64,000 nt of DNA, from contig JAHDID010000011.1 in assembly GCA_020630975.1 (NCBI GenBank), positions 62,001-126,000 of the forward strand, written 5' to 3'. This DNA comes from Verrucomicrobiota bacterium. Lineage in GTDB: Bacteria; Verrucomicrobiota; Verrucomicrobiia; Verrucomicrobiales; DEV007. The notes beneath the pieces were generated by a model. That model saw only the letters and a program-made list of their open reading frames with translations. It was not told the origin of the DNA and did no database searches. Both the position numbers and the translations under genes were made by a program. Each line of letters opens with the position of its first letter. Within the stretch, counting starts at the first letter, position 1. Of this stretch, positions 8,762-19,304 are shown piece by piece.

Positions 8762-11158
8762 CTAGTTCGAGATCGGCTTCACAGTCGCACTCGGCTCCTC
8801 GACAGGAGGCAAGCTTAGCTTCCTAGCAGAAGATGCAGGAGCAGGCTGAGCAGAGCGCAAAGGCTTCACATTCACCGACGGTGCAACAGGCTCAATTGGC
8901 ATCAAACCGGAGTCCGAAGAAGAAGGCAGATCTCTGAGAGGGATATCCTGTAGAGGAATCGTCTCAATCGCATTGATAGACTCATTGATCACATCATCAG
9001 CCGAGCGACGCTCACGAGGCTCTGGCTCAGTCAGCGAGCGAAATGAATCAATACTAGTGTTGTAAGGCTTGGCCACACCGTAAGTAGGACCAGCATAACG
9101 TGGATTATAACCGGGAGTCGAACCCTTACCGCTCTTAGCACCTGCAATCTGAGGCTTCATATACAGCTTCAACTTCTCCACATCGTCGCACTGGTGGGTT
9201 GGGTCGGTGTCACGAACACGCTCGATCTCAATATTCTCCTTCCGAAGAATGGTGCCTTTAGCGCGCTCAAGACCTGCAAAGGAAGCATTGTAGGCTACCA
9301 CAGCATCGAGAAACGCCTCCTCCGCACTCTGATTACGATCCATCGAGTCGAGGATCAGCTGCAGCTGAGAAGCAGTTGTTCTACCACCCTCCTCTTCAGT
9401 GTCGACCTCTAGACGATCACGAAGCTGGCGAAGCTCCTCGCGAGAAGCATTGAGAGTCTCATACTTACCGATCATGTCGCGATAAGCTGTGATCAACTCA
9501 CGGTAAGAAACAACCGACTCAAGAAGTACTGTGTCGATAGTAGTCTTCAACTGGTTAGCCTGCTGACGAAGCTCGATCTCACGACGAAGCAGCTTAGCGC
9601 GAGCCTCGTCATTATCGATTGCATGCTCAAACTGAAGTCCAACCTGATAACCAGGATCACCCCACTGATTGCGGAAAGCCTCTGTCGAATCATCGTTTGC
9701 GCGAATGTCACCTAACATTAATTCAGCAACTAAGTTGAGTGTGGGCCACTTCTCATTTTTCTGCATATCACGACGAACAACTGCTGCACGCAATTGGTCG
9801 AAGCCCTGCTGAATTTCAGGACGGTTATGAAGAGCATCTTTAGCAACCTTCTGCACATTTTCTAAGCAAGTGGCCAACACAGGAAGCGTCATTGGAATTG
9901 TCTCAGCATTCGACCCGATATCCTGATCTGGATCATTCACCATCGCACGGAGCCGCTCCTCACTGTTTCGAATCGCCACCTCCGAACGATTAAGGAAAGA
10001 CTTGCGAGTAGCCAAAGCTGCACGAGCACGCAAAACCTCACTCTCCAAAGCATCCAAATCAGCACGGTCCTCCAGCTGCTCTAAAATATTAGAAGTCTCA
10101 GAAACCAGCTGCTTGTGGAGCAGATAAGAAGACCGAGCGTAATAGAGAGACCAATAAGCGCGATTCACCTCAAGAAGGTGAGCTTGGAGCTGCCTAACAA
10201 ACTCAGATGATGCCATACGAGCATCGAACTTTGCTATTTTTATCTTCGAATGGTTGTAATGATAACCAGCACCTTCCATTAGCGGTTGGGTAACTGATAA
10301 CACAAACTCAGATGCACCTTGATTGTTCGGACGAAGGAATGTCGAGTTATTATCGAGATGAGACCAGCGGTTTGAAACTGTCGCTTCTGCACCGCTAAGA
10401 AACTTGCGACGCATCCCAGTCTCAAAATACTCCTCATTCTCTCTGAATCGACCAATACCCTGTCCGGTCACCAAAGAGGAACCCGAGGGCTCATTACGAC
10501 GAATCACTCCTGTATCCATAAAGAACACAGGATCGAACTCACCATCCGCCTCTTGCATACCAGTCTCGCGAATCAACGGAATATCGCTAAAAACCTTGAT
10601 TTGATTCGAATACTCAAGCGTACGCATGTAGACATCCTCCATTGAGTGAGGAGCGCAGCGCTGGCTTTCCCAGATCTGAACGCGAACCAAGTCACGCCAC
10701 ACCGTTTCAAACGATGCTGGAACAGAACCCATATTGCTAAGAGACTTAGCCGACAGATCCGGAGGACTCATTCTGTCGATCCGACACTCGTATGATGCAT
10801 AAATATCATCAATGAGGTCCTCGATCTCATGCTGAGGACAATTCCTCAAAGTGTTGTAACCAGGGATGTGAGGATATCTCTCCACTGGATCATTCTCGCG
10901 ATTGGCTGATGCTCCCGTATCTTTGTAAGGGTCGATACGCGCATCAATAGTGTCACTCTCACGGTCAGTGTAGACATCGTGAACCTGCCAGTCGTATTTA
11001 CGAGGTGCAGGATGACGTGTCTGATCAAGCTCTGGATTTGCGAAAATTCTCTTAAGCAGGCCTCGACGCTTATTCTCCGTGGGCTCCTGAGCCACGGAAA
11101 TACCCGCTACAGAAGCAGCAAGTATGAGGGTGTACAGAGAAAGGCAGATTGGTCTCAT
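8762..11158 (-). CDS. TolC-family outer membrane efflux protein
   Basis: Signal peptide; long helical repeats (HLLEVNRAYWSLYYARSSYLLHKQLVSETSNILEQL..., WPTLNLVAELMLGD..., QVGLQFEHAIDNDEARAKLLRREIEL). Confidence 0.75.
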   Translation of the reverse strand: MRPICLSLYTLILAASVAGISVAQEPTENKRRGLLKRIFANPELDQTRHPAPRKYDWQVHDVYTDRESDTIDARIDPYKDTGASANRENDPVERYPHIPGYNTLRNCPQHEIEDLIDDIYASYECRIDRMSPPDLSAKSLSNMGSVPASFETVWRDLVRVQIWESQRCAPHSMEDVYMRTLEYSNQIKVFSDIPLIRETGMQEADGEFDPVFFMDTGVIRRNEPSGSSLVTGQGIGRFRENEEYFETGMRRKFLSGAEATVSNRWSHLDNNSTFLRPNNQGASEFVLSVTQPLMEGAGYHYNHSKIKIAKFDARMASSEFVRQLQAHLLEVNRAYWSLYYARSSYLLHKQLVSETSNILEQLEDRADLDALESEVLRARAALATRKSFLNRSEVAIRNSEERLRAMVNDPDQDIGSNAETIPMTLPVLATCLENVQKVAKDALHNRPEIQQGFDQLRAAVVRRDMQKNEKWPTLNLVAELMLGDIRANDDSTEAFRNQWGDPGYQVGLQFEHAIDNDEARAKLLRREIELRQQANQLKTTIDTVLLESVVSYRELITAYRDMIGKYETLNASREELRQLRDRLEVDTEEEGGRTTASQLQLILDSMDRNQSAEEAFLDAVVAYNASFAGLERAKGTILRKENIEIERVRDTDPTHQCDDVEKLKLYMKPQIAGAKSGKGSTPGYNPRYAGPTYGVAKPYNTSIDSFRSLTEPEPRERRSADDVINESINAIETIPLQDIPLRDLPSSSDSGLMPIEPVAPSVNVKPLRSAQPAPASSARKLSLPPVEEPSATVKPISN

Positions 11159-11308
11159 TGAAAGTAAAGTCGTTTCGCGTAAGGGTTGGTCACAATAAGA
11201 CTAGACATCTGCACGGAGGTTGCAAGCATATATTAGAATATTTTTTCACTTTTGCGAACGATTCGCAATTCGTTTATTTTTAATGATTTACAACTTATTT
11301 TGTGGAAT

Positions 11309-11746
11309 ATGGGACAGTCAAAAACTGAATGTTTTCAAAGAGAAATTGTGGTGCCAACGTCAGGAAAAGGGACCTACGAGATCACGTCAGACGTCGAGAG
11401 CTTCGTCCGTGAAAGCGGTGTCCGATTTGGTCAAATCACGGTCTTCCTCAGACATACTAGCGCCAGTCTAGTGATCATGGAGAATGCGGATCCGAGCGCT
11501 CGAACCGATTTGCATGAGTATTTCGAGCGCCTAGTCCCCGAAGACCTGCCGTATCTGGTGCACACCTACGAAGGTCCTGACGACAGCACGAGTCATATCC
11601 GTATGGCGCTCACCCGCAGCAGCGAGGTAGTCCCTATCACCGATGGTAGGACTGCTCTCGGCACTTGGCAGGGAATTTTTGTATTCGAGCACCGGTCAGC
11701 GCCCCATCAGAGACGGGTGGTGCTGAGTGCCATAGGTGTCGGATAG
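11309..11746 (+). CDS. YjbQ/UPF0047 family protein
   Basis: GKGTYEITSDVESFV, VFLRHTSASLVIMENADPSARTDL, HIRMALTRSSEVVPITDGRTALGTWQGIFVFEHR. Start moved to internal Met (MGQSKTE). Confidence 0.9.
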   Translation: MGQSKTECFQREIVVPTSGKGTYEITSDVESFVRESGVRFGQITVFLRHTSASLVIMENADPSARTDLHEYFERLVPEDLPYLVHTYEGPDDSTSHIRMALTRSSEVVPITDGRTALGTWQGIFVFEHRSAPHQRRVVLSAIGVG

Positions 11747-11759
11747 CCTTTATTTCTAA

Positions 11760-14216
11760 TCAAAACCTTTTTAACCCCAGTTGGTTGGCGACATCTTTCA
11801 GCCGACCATAATGGCGTAATTTTCCAATCATCCAATCCCCAACTATCAGCAGGGACAGTCCTGCTGGTAGATACCAGCTAGCCCACCCTAGGCGACCTAG
11901 CACCAACATAACCGTGAGTGCGAGCAGAGCCTCGACCCACTGCATAGTGGACACGATGCGCACTCGGGTCAGGCATTTCCCCTGGCCGTGATACTCGGTG
12001 GCAGTGATGAGATAGTGACGGAAAAACAAGCCCCTCCCCAGATTCAGATCAAATCTCCCGCTGACATCTGCCAGATAGCTGACAGAAAGCCTTTCTAAAA
12101 ATGCAGTGCGATCGCCCCCCGACTCATTCCAGTACCGGCGGACGGTAGCAGTGCTCGGCGCGGCAGGTTTCAGAGACGCGATCGCTCGCCCCAGTAATAC
12201 CAAAAATCCTAAAGGCTGCTGATAGCTGCGCGATGTGATCATCCGCACCCAACTGCGCGAGACACCCTGCAGCAGCGCTAGCCAAGCCACCTGCAAACGA
12301 GCCCCTCGGCTATCGTAGTCTCGCTCCATAGTGACTCCCCTCGCATACAGCAGAGCTGTACAGACCGAGAGCGCCACGCCTATCCCGCCTAGCACCGCTA
12401 GCCAAAGACTCCACAGCCCCAAGACGAGCAGCACCCCGCACAGCAGCAGAAATGCAGAGTGAAGAAAAACCGTGCGTATGCCCAGAGTCGCATCGGGATA
12501 GACGGTCTGAAAAGGCTCGTAGCCATACTGCCCATGATCGATCACTTCACCGCTGCCAGTAGACAGACCTTTTACGCCCCCCTCGTAGACACTGCCTCGC
12601 CAGACAGCCCCTCCGATGCCGCTAAACCTATGGCGATGCCTAGCCTTCAGCAATCCCTCGGCTCTCCCATAGCCGCGCTGCTGGCGCAGGTAGGCACGCG
12701 CGCTAGCACGGCGCAGATGCCACACATAGGCCGCACCATGAAAACCGATCGCATACCCCTCCTCCTCGAGACGCCAGCAGAAATCCACATCATCTCCCGC
12801 CGCGCGGTAGATCACATCAAACCCACCGATAGCCTCTAGCTCAGTCTTTCTCACTACCAGCGTACAGCCTGGTATATGCTCGGCCTCTCGGTCAGACAGC
12901 AGGACATGGCATGGCCCACCAGGCGCTACGATGACACAGGCTTTTTCACGATCTGGTGCGGGAGGAGGGATATTCGGCCCGCCCACACAGACCGGCTCGG
13001 TAGGATGCTCCAGCGCGAGCGCGAGCCAACTCAGCCAGTCCTCTGGCAGACGACAGTCGTCATCCGTGTAGGCGATGATCTCGCCTGCGGCCCGCTCCGC
13101 CCCGACATTCCGCGCTCGGCTCAGACCGCCATGTTGGATCCCGATGTGGCGCACGTCTGCCGCATACGCCTCGGCTATGGCCCGCACCTCAGGGTCATCG
13201 CCATCATTTACCACGAGGATCTCATAGTCTGGATAGTCTAGCTGGATGGCTGACTGCAGAGCTCCCTCCAGTACAGCTGCCCCTTTGTAGGTGCAGATGA
13301 CGATGGAAAATTTTGGCGTCGCCTCGAGAGCTACCCCATCGATAGGTCGCTCCACATCCCGCCACCTTTCTGCTAGCTTGGCGAGTGCAGGCTTGGCTGC
13401 CCTATCCCGATTATTCAAGCCAAAGTCCCACCCCGTGACCACATCGCCACCGCGAGTCCAGTGATCGCTCCAGGAAAAAACCATCGTCCCAGCCAGACCT
13501 GCACGACACACTTCCGTGAGGTGCCAGACTAGCATCTCCGCCTGGGCATCCACGCCATGCTGCTGGGTATCTACCCCGTACTCGGCTATCATCACCGGCA
13601 GGTCGCCAGCGATATTCTGCAGTCGATCCAGATATTTAGCAAAAGCCTCTCGATCCTCGAGGTAGACATTGTAAGCGAGGAAATCCTGATTTCTCGGGAT
13701 CAGATACTCCGTAGAAGGATAGTTGGCGTAGGAGAAAAGGGCATCGGGTTGCTCAGCCCTAGCGATATCGATCAACCGCTCGAGAAAGCTCTGCACCTGC
13801 CGCGGCCCGAGGTATCGCACCAGAGTGGTATCGATCTCATTGCCGATGAAATAAGCTGCCACTGCGGCGTGATCGCGATAGCGCCGCACCACATCGCGTA
13901 CACGGATCTCAGTCTCGCGACGGATGTCAGTCGCATTGAGGAAATCGACGTGCTGGCTCCACGGAATCGTGATGAAAGCCATGAGCCCCAGCTCAGCACA
14001 CCAGTCGAGCCACTCCACCTGTGGCGGCTCGTAGAATCGCACCGCATTGGCACCTAGATCGTGCCGGATCCGCTCCAGCTCAGAGCGAATATCCTGACCA
14101 AGAAAAACGCCACCCGGGAATGGCCCAAAGGTGACGCCTTTTACCAACAGAGCTGTATCGCTATCAGCCCTGCAAAAGTGCTTACCCGCTACACGCAAGC
14201 AGCTGCTCATGGTCAA
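11760..14216 (-). CDS. Fusion: GH2-like TIM-barrel glycoside hydrolase plus GT2 glycosyltransferase with TM segments
   Basis: YFIGNEIDTT and PVMIAEYGVD (acidic residues of a GH2/5-like barrel); FSIVICTYKGAAVLEGALQSAIQLDYPDYEILVVNDGDD and YTDDDCRLPEDWL (GT2); several hydrophobic segments near the C-terminus. Confidence 0.8.
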   Translation of the reverse strand: MTMSSCLRVAGKHFCRADSDTALLVKGVTFGPFPGGVFLGQDIRSELERIRHDLGANAVRFYEPPQVEWLDWCAELGLMAFITIPWSQHVDFLNATDIRRETEIRVRDVVRRYRDHAAVAAYFIGNEIDTTLVRYLGPRQVQSFLERLIDIARAEQPDALFSYANYPSTEYLIPRNQDFLAYNVYLEDREAFAKYLDRLQNIAGDLPVMIAEYGVDTQQHGVDAQAEMLVWHLTEVCRAGLAGTMVFSWSDHWTRGGDVVTGWDFGLNNRDRAAKPALAKLAERWRDVERPIDGVALEATPKFSIVICTYKGAAVLEGALQSAIQLDYPDYEILVVNDGDDPEVRAIAEAYAADVRHIGIQHGGLSRARNVGAERAAGEIIAYTDDDCRLPEDWLSWLALALEHPTEPVCVGGPNIPPPAPDREKACVIVAPGGPCHVLLSDREAEHIPGCTLVVRKTELEAIGGFDVIYRAAGDDVDFCWRLEEEGYAIGFHGAAYVWHLRRASARAYLRQQRGYGRAEGLLKARHRHRFSGIGGAVWRGSVYEGGVKGLSTGSGEVIDHGQYGYEPFQTVYPDATLGIRTVFLHSAFLLLCGVLLVLGLWSLWLAVLGGIGVALSVCTALLYARGVTMERDYDSRGARLQVAWLALLQGVSRSWVRMITSRSYQQPLGFLVLLGRAIASLKPAAPSTATVRRYWNESGGDRTAFLERLSVSYLADVSGRFDLNLGRGLFFRHYLITATEYHGQGKCLTRVRIVSTMQWVEALLALTVMLVLGRLGWASWYLPAGLSLLIVGDWMIGKLRHYGRLKDVANQLGLKRF

Positions 14217-14243
14217 TCAGTCTGACGACTCGCCGTCGCCGCT

Positions 14244-14834
14244 CTAGAACTCTACTTTCACAGCCTGACGCTCAGACTCATCGCTGACCTCAAACATCGT
14301 AGCAGGGACGAAGTTGAACATACCGGCGAGTATATTCGCAGGAAAGCTCTCGATCTTATTGTTGTAGTGCATCACTGCATCATTGTAAGCCTGGCGCGCA
14401 AAAGCCACCTTCGACTCCGTGGAGCTCAGCTCCTCCTGCAGCTGCAGCATATTCTGATTGCTGCGCAGCTCCGGATAGCTCTCAGACACCGCGAACAGCC
14501 TACCGAGCATACCACCCAGACCAGACTCAGCCTGCGATAGAGCAGTCATCTTGCCCGCATCGCCGACATCTCCTGCAGCGCTCTGCCTAGCAGAGTGAGC
14601 CGCATTACGAGCAGAGATCACAGCCTCCAGGGTCTCGCGCTCATGGGTCATAAAGCCCTTCACTGTCTCCACCAGATTCGGGATCAGGTCGTGACGACGT
14701 TTCAGCTGTACATCGATCTGCGCAAAGGCATTTTTATACCGGTTACGCAGCTTCACTAAGCCGTTGTAAAGCCCGATCACAAAGATCACTGGGACAATCA
14801 AAACGGCCAGGATAATAATTATTGTAATTGCCAT
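14244..14834 (-). CDS. LemA family protein
   Basis: N-terminal TM, YNGLVKLRNRYKNAFAQIDVQLKRRHDLIPNLVETVKGFMTHERETLEAVISARNAA, FPANILAGMFNF. Confidence 0.93.
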   Translation of the reverse strand: MAITIIIILAVLIVPVIFVIGLYNGLVKLRNRYKNAFAQIDVQLKRRHDLIPNLVETVKGFMTHERETLEAVISARNAAHSARQSAAGDVGDAGKMTALSQAESGLGGMLGRLFAVSESYPELRSNQNMLQLQEELSSTESKVAFARQAYNDAVMHYNNKIESFPANILAGMFNFVPATMFEVSDESERQAVKVEF

Positions 14835-14934
14835 AATAAATAATAAATCTTAATTGTCTTATCTTCGACTACAAAATATCGCATTTTTGGAATCCAATTT
14901 CAGACAAAGTTTTGAAAAGTTTAAAATTTAAGAT

Positions 14935-15744
14935 ATGTTAAGTAAAATCTTTTTAGAACTTTTCTCGTCGATGCCTGCTCCTTCCACTGTTCTCACTTTT
15001 CTAAAAACCATGCCTGTATCTAGCCAGGCGGCCTTGGCATTCCTCCTACTCCTCTCCATTGCTGCCTGGTCGATCATCTTTGCCAAATGCTTTCTATTAC
15101 AACGAGTTCGGCATAGCAACCAAAAGTTCAAAAGCCGCCTCCGTGGAGCCTCTAGTTGTTTAGATGTATTTCTCTCAGGCGACAGCTTTCCTAGATCGCC
15201 TTTCTACTGCGTGTATGAGACCGGAGCACGTACCATCACGAAACAAATGCTCGGGACAGATGATCGCAGCCGCATCTCCGAGCGAGACATCGAGGAAGAG
15301 AGTCTAGACGTCCACCAATATGCTCGCGTCGGTACCAGCATGCGCAAGAGTCTACGTGAGTGCACCGATCAAATGCGCCATGGTTTTGCGCCCCTGCGAT
15401 TGATCGCCGCAGTATCGGCTGTAGTCGGTCTCGCAGTAGGCAGTTGGCTAGTCATACAGTCGATCAGCGCTCATGAGGGCAAGTTTCACACCCTCCTCTC
15501 CTGTGCTCTGATCGTAGTCGTGTGGTCTTTACTGGTCTCATTCACTTCCGGGTTATCTCAGGGTTACCTCTTCCGGCTATGCCAGGCTCAGGCGCGCAAA
15601 GCCAGTGCATTCAGCGAGGAGGTCTACCGTAGCTTTGAGAGCCTCTGCCCACCTCCGATCCCCCAGCCCCAGGCATCTACCTCTGAACCAGCCGCTGCCA
15701 GCAGCGATGTCCAATACCGCTCCCTGACTCAGCAGCCCAGCTAA
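14935..15744 (+). CDS. Divergent TolQ/ExbB/MotA-like membrane protein
   Basis: AAWSIIFAKCFLLQRVRHSNQKFKSRLRG resembles the TolQ N-terminal region; later TM segments present but the conserved channel motif is not recognisable. Confidence 0.5.
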   Translation: MLSKIFLELFSSMPAPSTVLTFLKTMPVSSQAALAFLLLLSIAAWSIIFAKCFLLQRVRHSNQKFKSRLRGASSCLDVFLSGDSFPRSPFYCVYETGARTITKQMLGTDDRSRISERDIEEESLDVHQYARVGTSMRKSLRECTDQMRHGFAPLRLIAAVSAVVGLAVGSWLVIQSISAHEGKFHTLLSCALIVVVWSLLVSFTSGLSQGYLFRLCQAQARKASAFSEEVYRSFESLCPPPIPQPQASTSEPAAASSDVQYRSLTQQPS

Positions 15745-15776
15745 GCCACAGCAGCTCTCCCACCCACATACAGCTG

Positions 15777-16217
15777 ATGAACTCAAAATCGCACATCCCC
15801 CTCGCTATTCTCACCGCACTATTCCTACACATCGCCGTCATCTCAGCGATCGTCGCTGGAGGACAGATCCTGGCCAAAACAGGCTCTTCCGAGGACAAGC
15901 TTTCACCAGCTCCCATCACTCCGGCCCCACTACTGGATATCCCACACATCGACAGTAGACCACAGCAAGTCTTCTCCACCCCAGCGATGGCGCCTCCTCT
16001 GAGAGATTTTCGGGCACCTGAAAACAGCTTTGGCTACAAAGAGAAACCATCCGAGGAAAAACCGCCAGCTGCGAAAAAACGCGCCTTCAGCCCTACAGTG
16101 CCACAGTCGAAACCCAAGGCCGACCCGACGGCAGTCCCTAGGCCTATGATCAAGCCTATCCCAAAAAGCTCTCCAAAGGCTATCCCAGCAGTCTATCGAC
16201 CGATCAACAGCGTGTAG
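15777..16217 (+). CDS. Small TonB-like Pro/Lys-rich periplasmic protein lacking a recognisable TonB C-terminal domain
   Basis: Single N-terminal TM (LAILTALFLHIAVISAIVAGG), then PPAAKKRAFSPTVPQSKPKADPTAVPRPMIKPIPKSSPKAIP. Confidence 0.45.
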   Translation: MNSKSHIPLAILTALFLHIAVISAIVAGGQILAKTGSSEDKLSPAPITPAPLLDIPHIDSRPQQVFSTPAMAPPLRDFRAPENSFGYKEKPSEEKPPAAKKRAFSPTVPQSKPKADPTAVPRPMIKPIPKSSPKAIPAVYRPINSV

Positions 16218-16326
16218 TTACATTGTAAAATCAAGATCGGCTTGCCTACAGGCGAGTTTCCGTGCATCATGAGGCTGAGTGGCTCGTCTATTAGGCGAGG
16301 CATATCACTACCATCACCACTCTCTC

Positions 16327-17088
16327 ATGATGAGAAAGATTTATCATCTATCCCTTCTAGGCTTGCTCTGCAGCGTATTTCTCTCTACCGCCGACGCCCA
16401 GCTACGCCGACCGAGCTTTGTCACGATCAAACACGAGGACCGAAATGAGTCGAACCTGATCAAAGAGAAAGGCGCCGTTTATCTGGAGGGTCTCGTCACC
16501 CAGGAGGTGAAGGTAAAGGTGACACAAGCAGCACCGACCTATGCCAATGTCTCCGGTCAGCGCTGGCTGGGCAACATCTTCGCCAATCAATCGGCAACCC
16601 TACTGGCAGTGAGCGATCGCGCCTACCGCATCCGCGGACGAGCAAAACAGGGCCAGATCGCCGGCTGGGTGGGCAAAGCATTCGTGGAGGGCCTACCCGA
16701 TGGCTTTGAAGACAAATTGGTCAAATACCACCAGCGCTACGAGATGGTGAAACAACTCATCGACAATCAACAAGTCGCCCTCGGCATGACCACCGATGAA
16801 GTGATCGCCTCCATCGGCCCGCCTGATACCAAGAGCTCACGCCTCGATACCACTGGGAGAGTCGACATCTTTGAATTTATCTCCTACGAGAGACAACCTC
16901 AGCCCGTCGTCAATTTCGATGCCTTTGGCCGCCCCTACACCAGCACGCGCTATGTGGAGGTAGAGTCCGGACGCGTCACCATCGAGTTCACCGACAATCT
17001 GGTCTCCGCCATCTCGGAGACAGCCGGCCTAGGCTTTAATAAAGGCGCCCCAGCCACCCCTTTACCCATCTTCGTCCCCCTCTTTTAG
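16327..17088 (+). CDS. Secreted protein with SH3b-like and BamE/SmpA-like regions (tentative)
   Basis: Signal peptide (MMRKIYHLSLLGLLCSVFLSTADA); QVALGMTTDEVIASIGPPD resembles the BamE-type GMTxxEVxxxLGxP motif. Confidence 0.55.
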   Translation: MMRKIYHLSLLGLLCSVFLSTADAQLRRPSFVTIKHEDRNESNLIKEKGAVYLEGLVTQEVKVKVTQAAPTYANVSGQRWLGNIFANQSATLLAVSDRAYRIRGRAKQGQIAGWVGKAFVEGLPDGFEDKLVKYHQRYEMVKQLIDNQQVALGMTTDEVIASIGPPDTKSSRLDTTGRVDIFEFISYERQPQPVVNFDAFGRPYTSTRYVEVESGRVTIEFTDNLVSAISETAGLGFNKGAPATPLPIFVPLF

Positions 17089-17133
17089 AGCGCAGACCGA
17101 GCAGGATATGGCGGCAAGCCCCAAGCCTTACAA

Positions 17134-17457
17134 CTATGGCATATAGTGCCGACACCTCTCTCGGAGCAAATCGATCAAATCCTCGTCCATAAACTGGTAG
17201 TCATCCGGGATATTGAGCACGGCGACACGCTTGCCTCCGAGATGCTCACGGAAGTGTCGATTCAGCTTTTCGCGATGAACTTTCTCCATCACTAGGATCG
17301 TATCGGCCCACTCGAGTTGCTCCACAGATAGCGGCACCTCAGCATCGCTACTGAGACCAGCCGAGTCCACCTCCACACCCGGAGCGCCCGAAAAGATCTC
17401 TTCCGCTGTAGGGCTACGCCACCGATTCCTAGAGCAAAGAAAGAGCAATCTTCTCAT
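17134..17457 (-). CDS. Low-molecular-weight protein tyrosine phosphatase-like protein
   Basis: LFLCSRNRWRSPTAE P-loop; VDSAGLSSDA; ADTILVMEKVHREKL. Confidence 0.75.
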   Translation of the reverse strand: MRRLLFLCSRNRWRSPTAEEIFSGAPGVEVDSAGLSSDAEVPLSVEQLEWADTILVMEKVHREKLNRHFREHLGGKRVAVLNIPDDYQFMDEDLIDLLRERCRHYMP

Positions 17458-17466
17458 CGGGAGTAC

Positions 17467-19098
17467 TTACCAGCGCTCTGGATTGATCGCTCTCGCATCG
17501 GCCAGCGGAGTATCCGGACTGTTGCCGACATTATCATTCAAGATGCGCACCAATTCCTCGATCGCTTCTCTCTCGAGATGGATGCCATGTTTGCCCTTGA
17601 TCACCCTCTCCGAGGCGACACCAGAGATCGAGCTACTGGCATACTGTACTACCCCGTCGGAGCTTTCCTCCTTGGCGACACGAGAACCCTTCTCATTACC
17701 GATGATAGAGTGATAAGTCACCGTAGGACTCAGCGGTAGAGGAGATAACAGCTTGATCGCAGCAGACTGCTCGCTCAGCTGCTGGACCGAAGTCGGCACA
17801 CGCCCGACGATCTCCCGCCCCACTGGCGTGAGCTGATTGTCAGACTCCATCAGCAGTAGCTTGCCCAGAGATACCAGATGGTTCGGCGCTTGGATGATCC
17901 ACTCTGCTACCATAACATTCGGCCGATCCGCCTTGGGTGAGCCCTGGTGAGGCACCGCCAGAAAGACCACTCGATCAATCTCTGGGATCGGCTGAAAATC
18001 GAACATATCGCTGAGCAGCTCGCGATCCCTCACGGGCACATTCAGCTCCTCTGCAGGCACTTTAAACACCTGCTCCCACAGCCCATCACCACTCTGCGTG
18101 AGAGGCTTCGAGATCAGACCACCCATACTGTGCGCGATCACCGTCACGCGATTCGACAAAGAGCCTCGACTACGGCGGTAAGACAGCATCTGCTGCACCT
18201 CATCTCGGAGAGTAGCTGAAAGAAAGGGGATAGGCGCACCAGTCGGGTAGCCAAAGGTCCAGAACTCGTATCGATCGCGCACGATCGGGTCGGCCATCAT
18301 TTCATTGAGAGTGTTGTTCCACGTATTAGGAGTCGACTTCAGGCCATGGATGAGGATCACTGGGATCTTTTCGGGATCGAACGCCGAGATCCGGAAGAGC
18401 CCCATATGCCGAGAAAACTTCTCGTATTTGATCAATCCCGAAAGATTCACAAACTGAGTCTGCCTATCGAAAAGGTCACGCGCGATCGACGCGGTGTAGT
18501 CAGCCGACAGCGGGAAGCTATTTTCCCCTAGGGTATAAACGGTATTTTCCTCCAGCGTCGGATCGAGGAAGCGCATCACTGGGCGATAGGGATCATCGAG
18601 ATCCAGCACCGCTGTCACCGGATACCAGAGCCCGGTATCCGCGATCATCGAGTCTTTTGGGGTCCACTTCTGGCGCACCACCAGTGGAGCTCCCAGACCA
18701 TCCACCACGGTATCCGAGCGCAGCCCTTTTTTCACCCGTATCGCATAGGTCGGTATCACGCGGTCGACGTGGTTGGGCGTCTCGATACCGGCCGTATCGA
18801 TGGTCAGCGGCAGGTCGCCGTTGTTGGTTTTCAGCGTCAGCGGGGCCGCTGCCCGACGCGTCATACGAAAAGAGATCTGCGAGACGACCTGATCGACCAC
18901 CTCATTGTACGGCTCGATCACGCTCTCATCACCATGCTTGATGGCCAGCCAGTAGGCGGCAGCCAGGTCGAGATTGATTGGCTCTTTAAAAGGGGCGATC
19001 GAGCCCTGCTTCAGCTTGATGTGCTTTTTGGCACAGCCCACCTGGCTGATCACTATGATCAGTGCCAATAGCCAGGTGAACGTGAATCGTGGAAGCAT
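17467..19098 (-). CDS. Alpha/beta-hydrolase (lipase-like) lipoprotein
   Basis: Lipobox VISQVGC; PVILIHGLKSTPNTW; VTVIAHSMGGLISKPL (GHSMG-like); VVFLAVPHQGSP. Confidence 0.8.
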   Translation of the reverse strand: MLPRFTFTWLLALIIVISQVGCAKKHIKLKQGSIAPFKEPINLDLAAAYWLAIKHGDESVIEPYNEVVDQVVSQISFRMTRRAAAPLTLKTNNGDLPLTIDTAGIETPNHVDRVIPTYAIRVKKGLRSDTVVDGLGAPLVVRQKWTPKDSMIADTGLWYPVTAVLDLDDPYRPVMRFLDPTLEENTVYTLGENSFPLSADYTASIARDLFDRQTQFVNLSGLIKYEKFSRHMGLFRISAFDPEKIPVILIHGLKSTPNTWNNTLNEMMADPIVRDRYEFWTFGYPTGAPIPFLSATLRDEVQQMLSYRRSRGSLSNRVTVIAHSMGGLISKPLTQSGDGLWEQVFKVPAEELNVPVRDRELLSDMFDFQPIPEIDRVVFLAVPHQGSPKADRPNVMVAEWIIQAPNHLVSLGKLLLMESDNQLTPVGREIVGRVPTSVQQLSEQSAAIKLLSPLPLSPTVTYHSIIGNEKGSRVAKEESSDGVVQYASSSISGVASERVIKGKHGIHLEREAIEELVRILNDNVGNSPDTPLADARAINPERW

Positions 19099-19304
19099 GT
19101 GTTTGTCCTTTTTACAGGATACCGAAACTAGACGCGTTTTGCTTTCAAATCTTCAGAAAAAATTGTACTGAAATTTTCTGAGAATTTACTAGGAATCTGT
19201 GTCCGTTGTTGTTTAGGCTGGCAGGGTTTTCCTCCTCTGGGAAGGCTTAAACCTAACATAGCTACAGCGCTTTTTCCAAACTAGAAATTTAGCATACCTT
19301 AAAC

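Noticed and set aside
13557-14057. 166-aa plus-strand ORF
   Set aside because: Antisense to the GH domain of the fusion gene.
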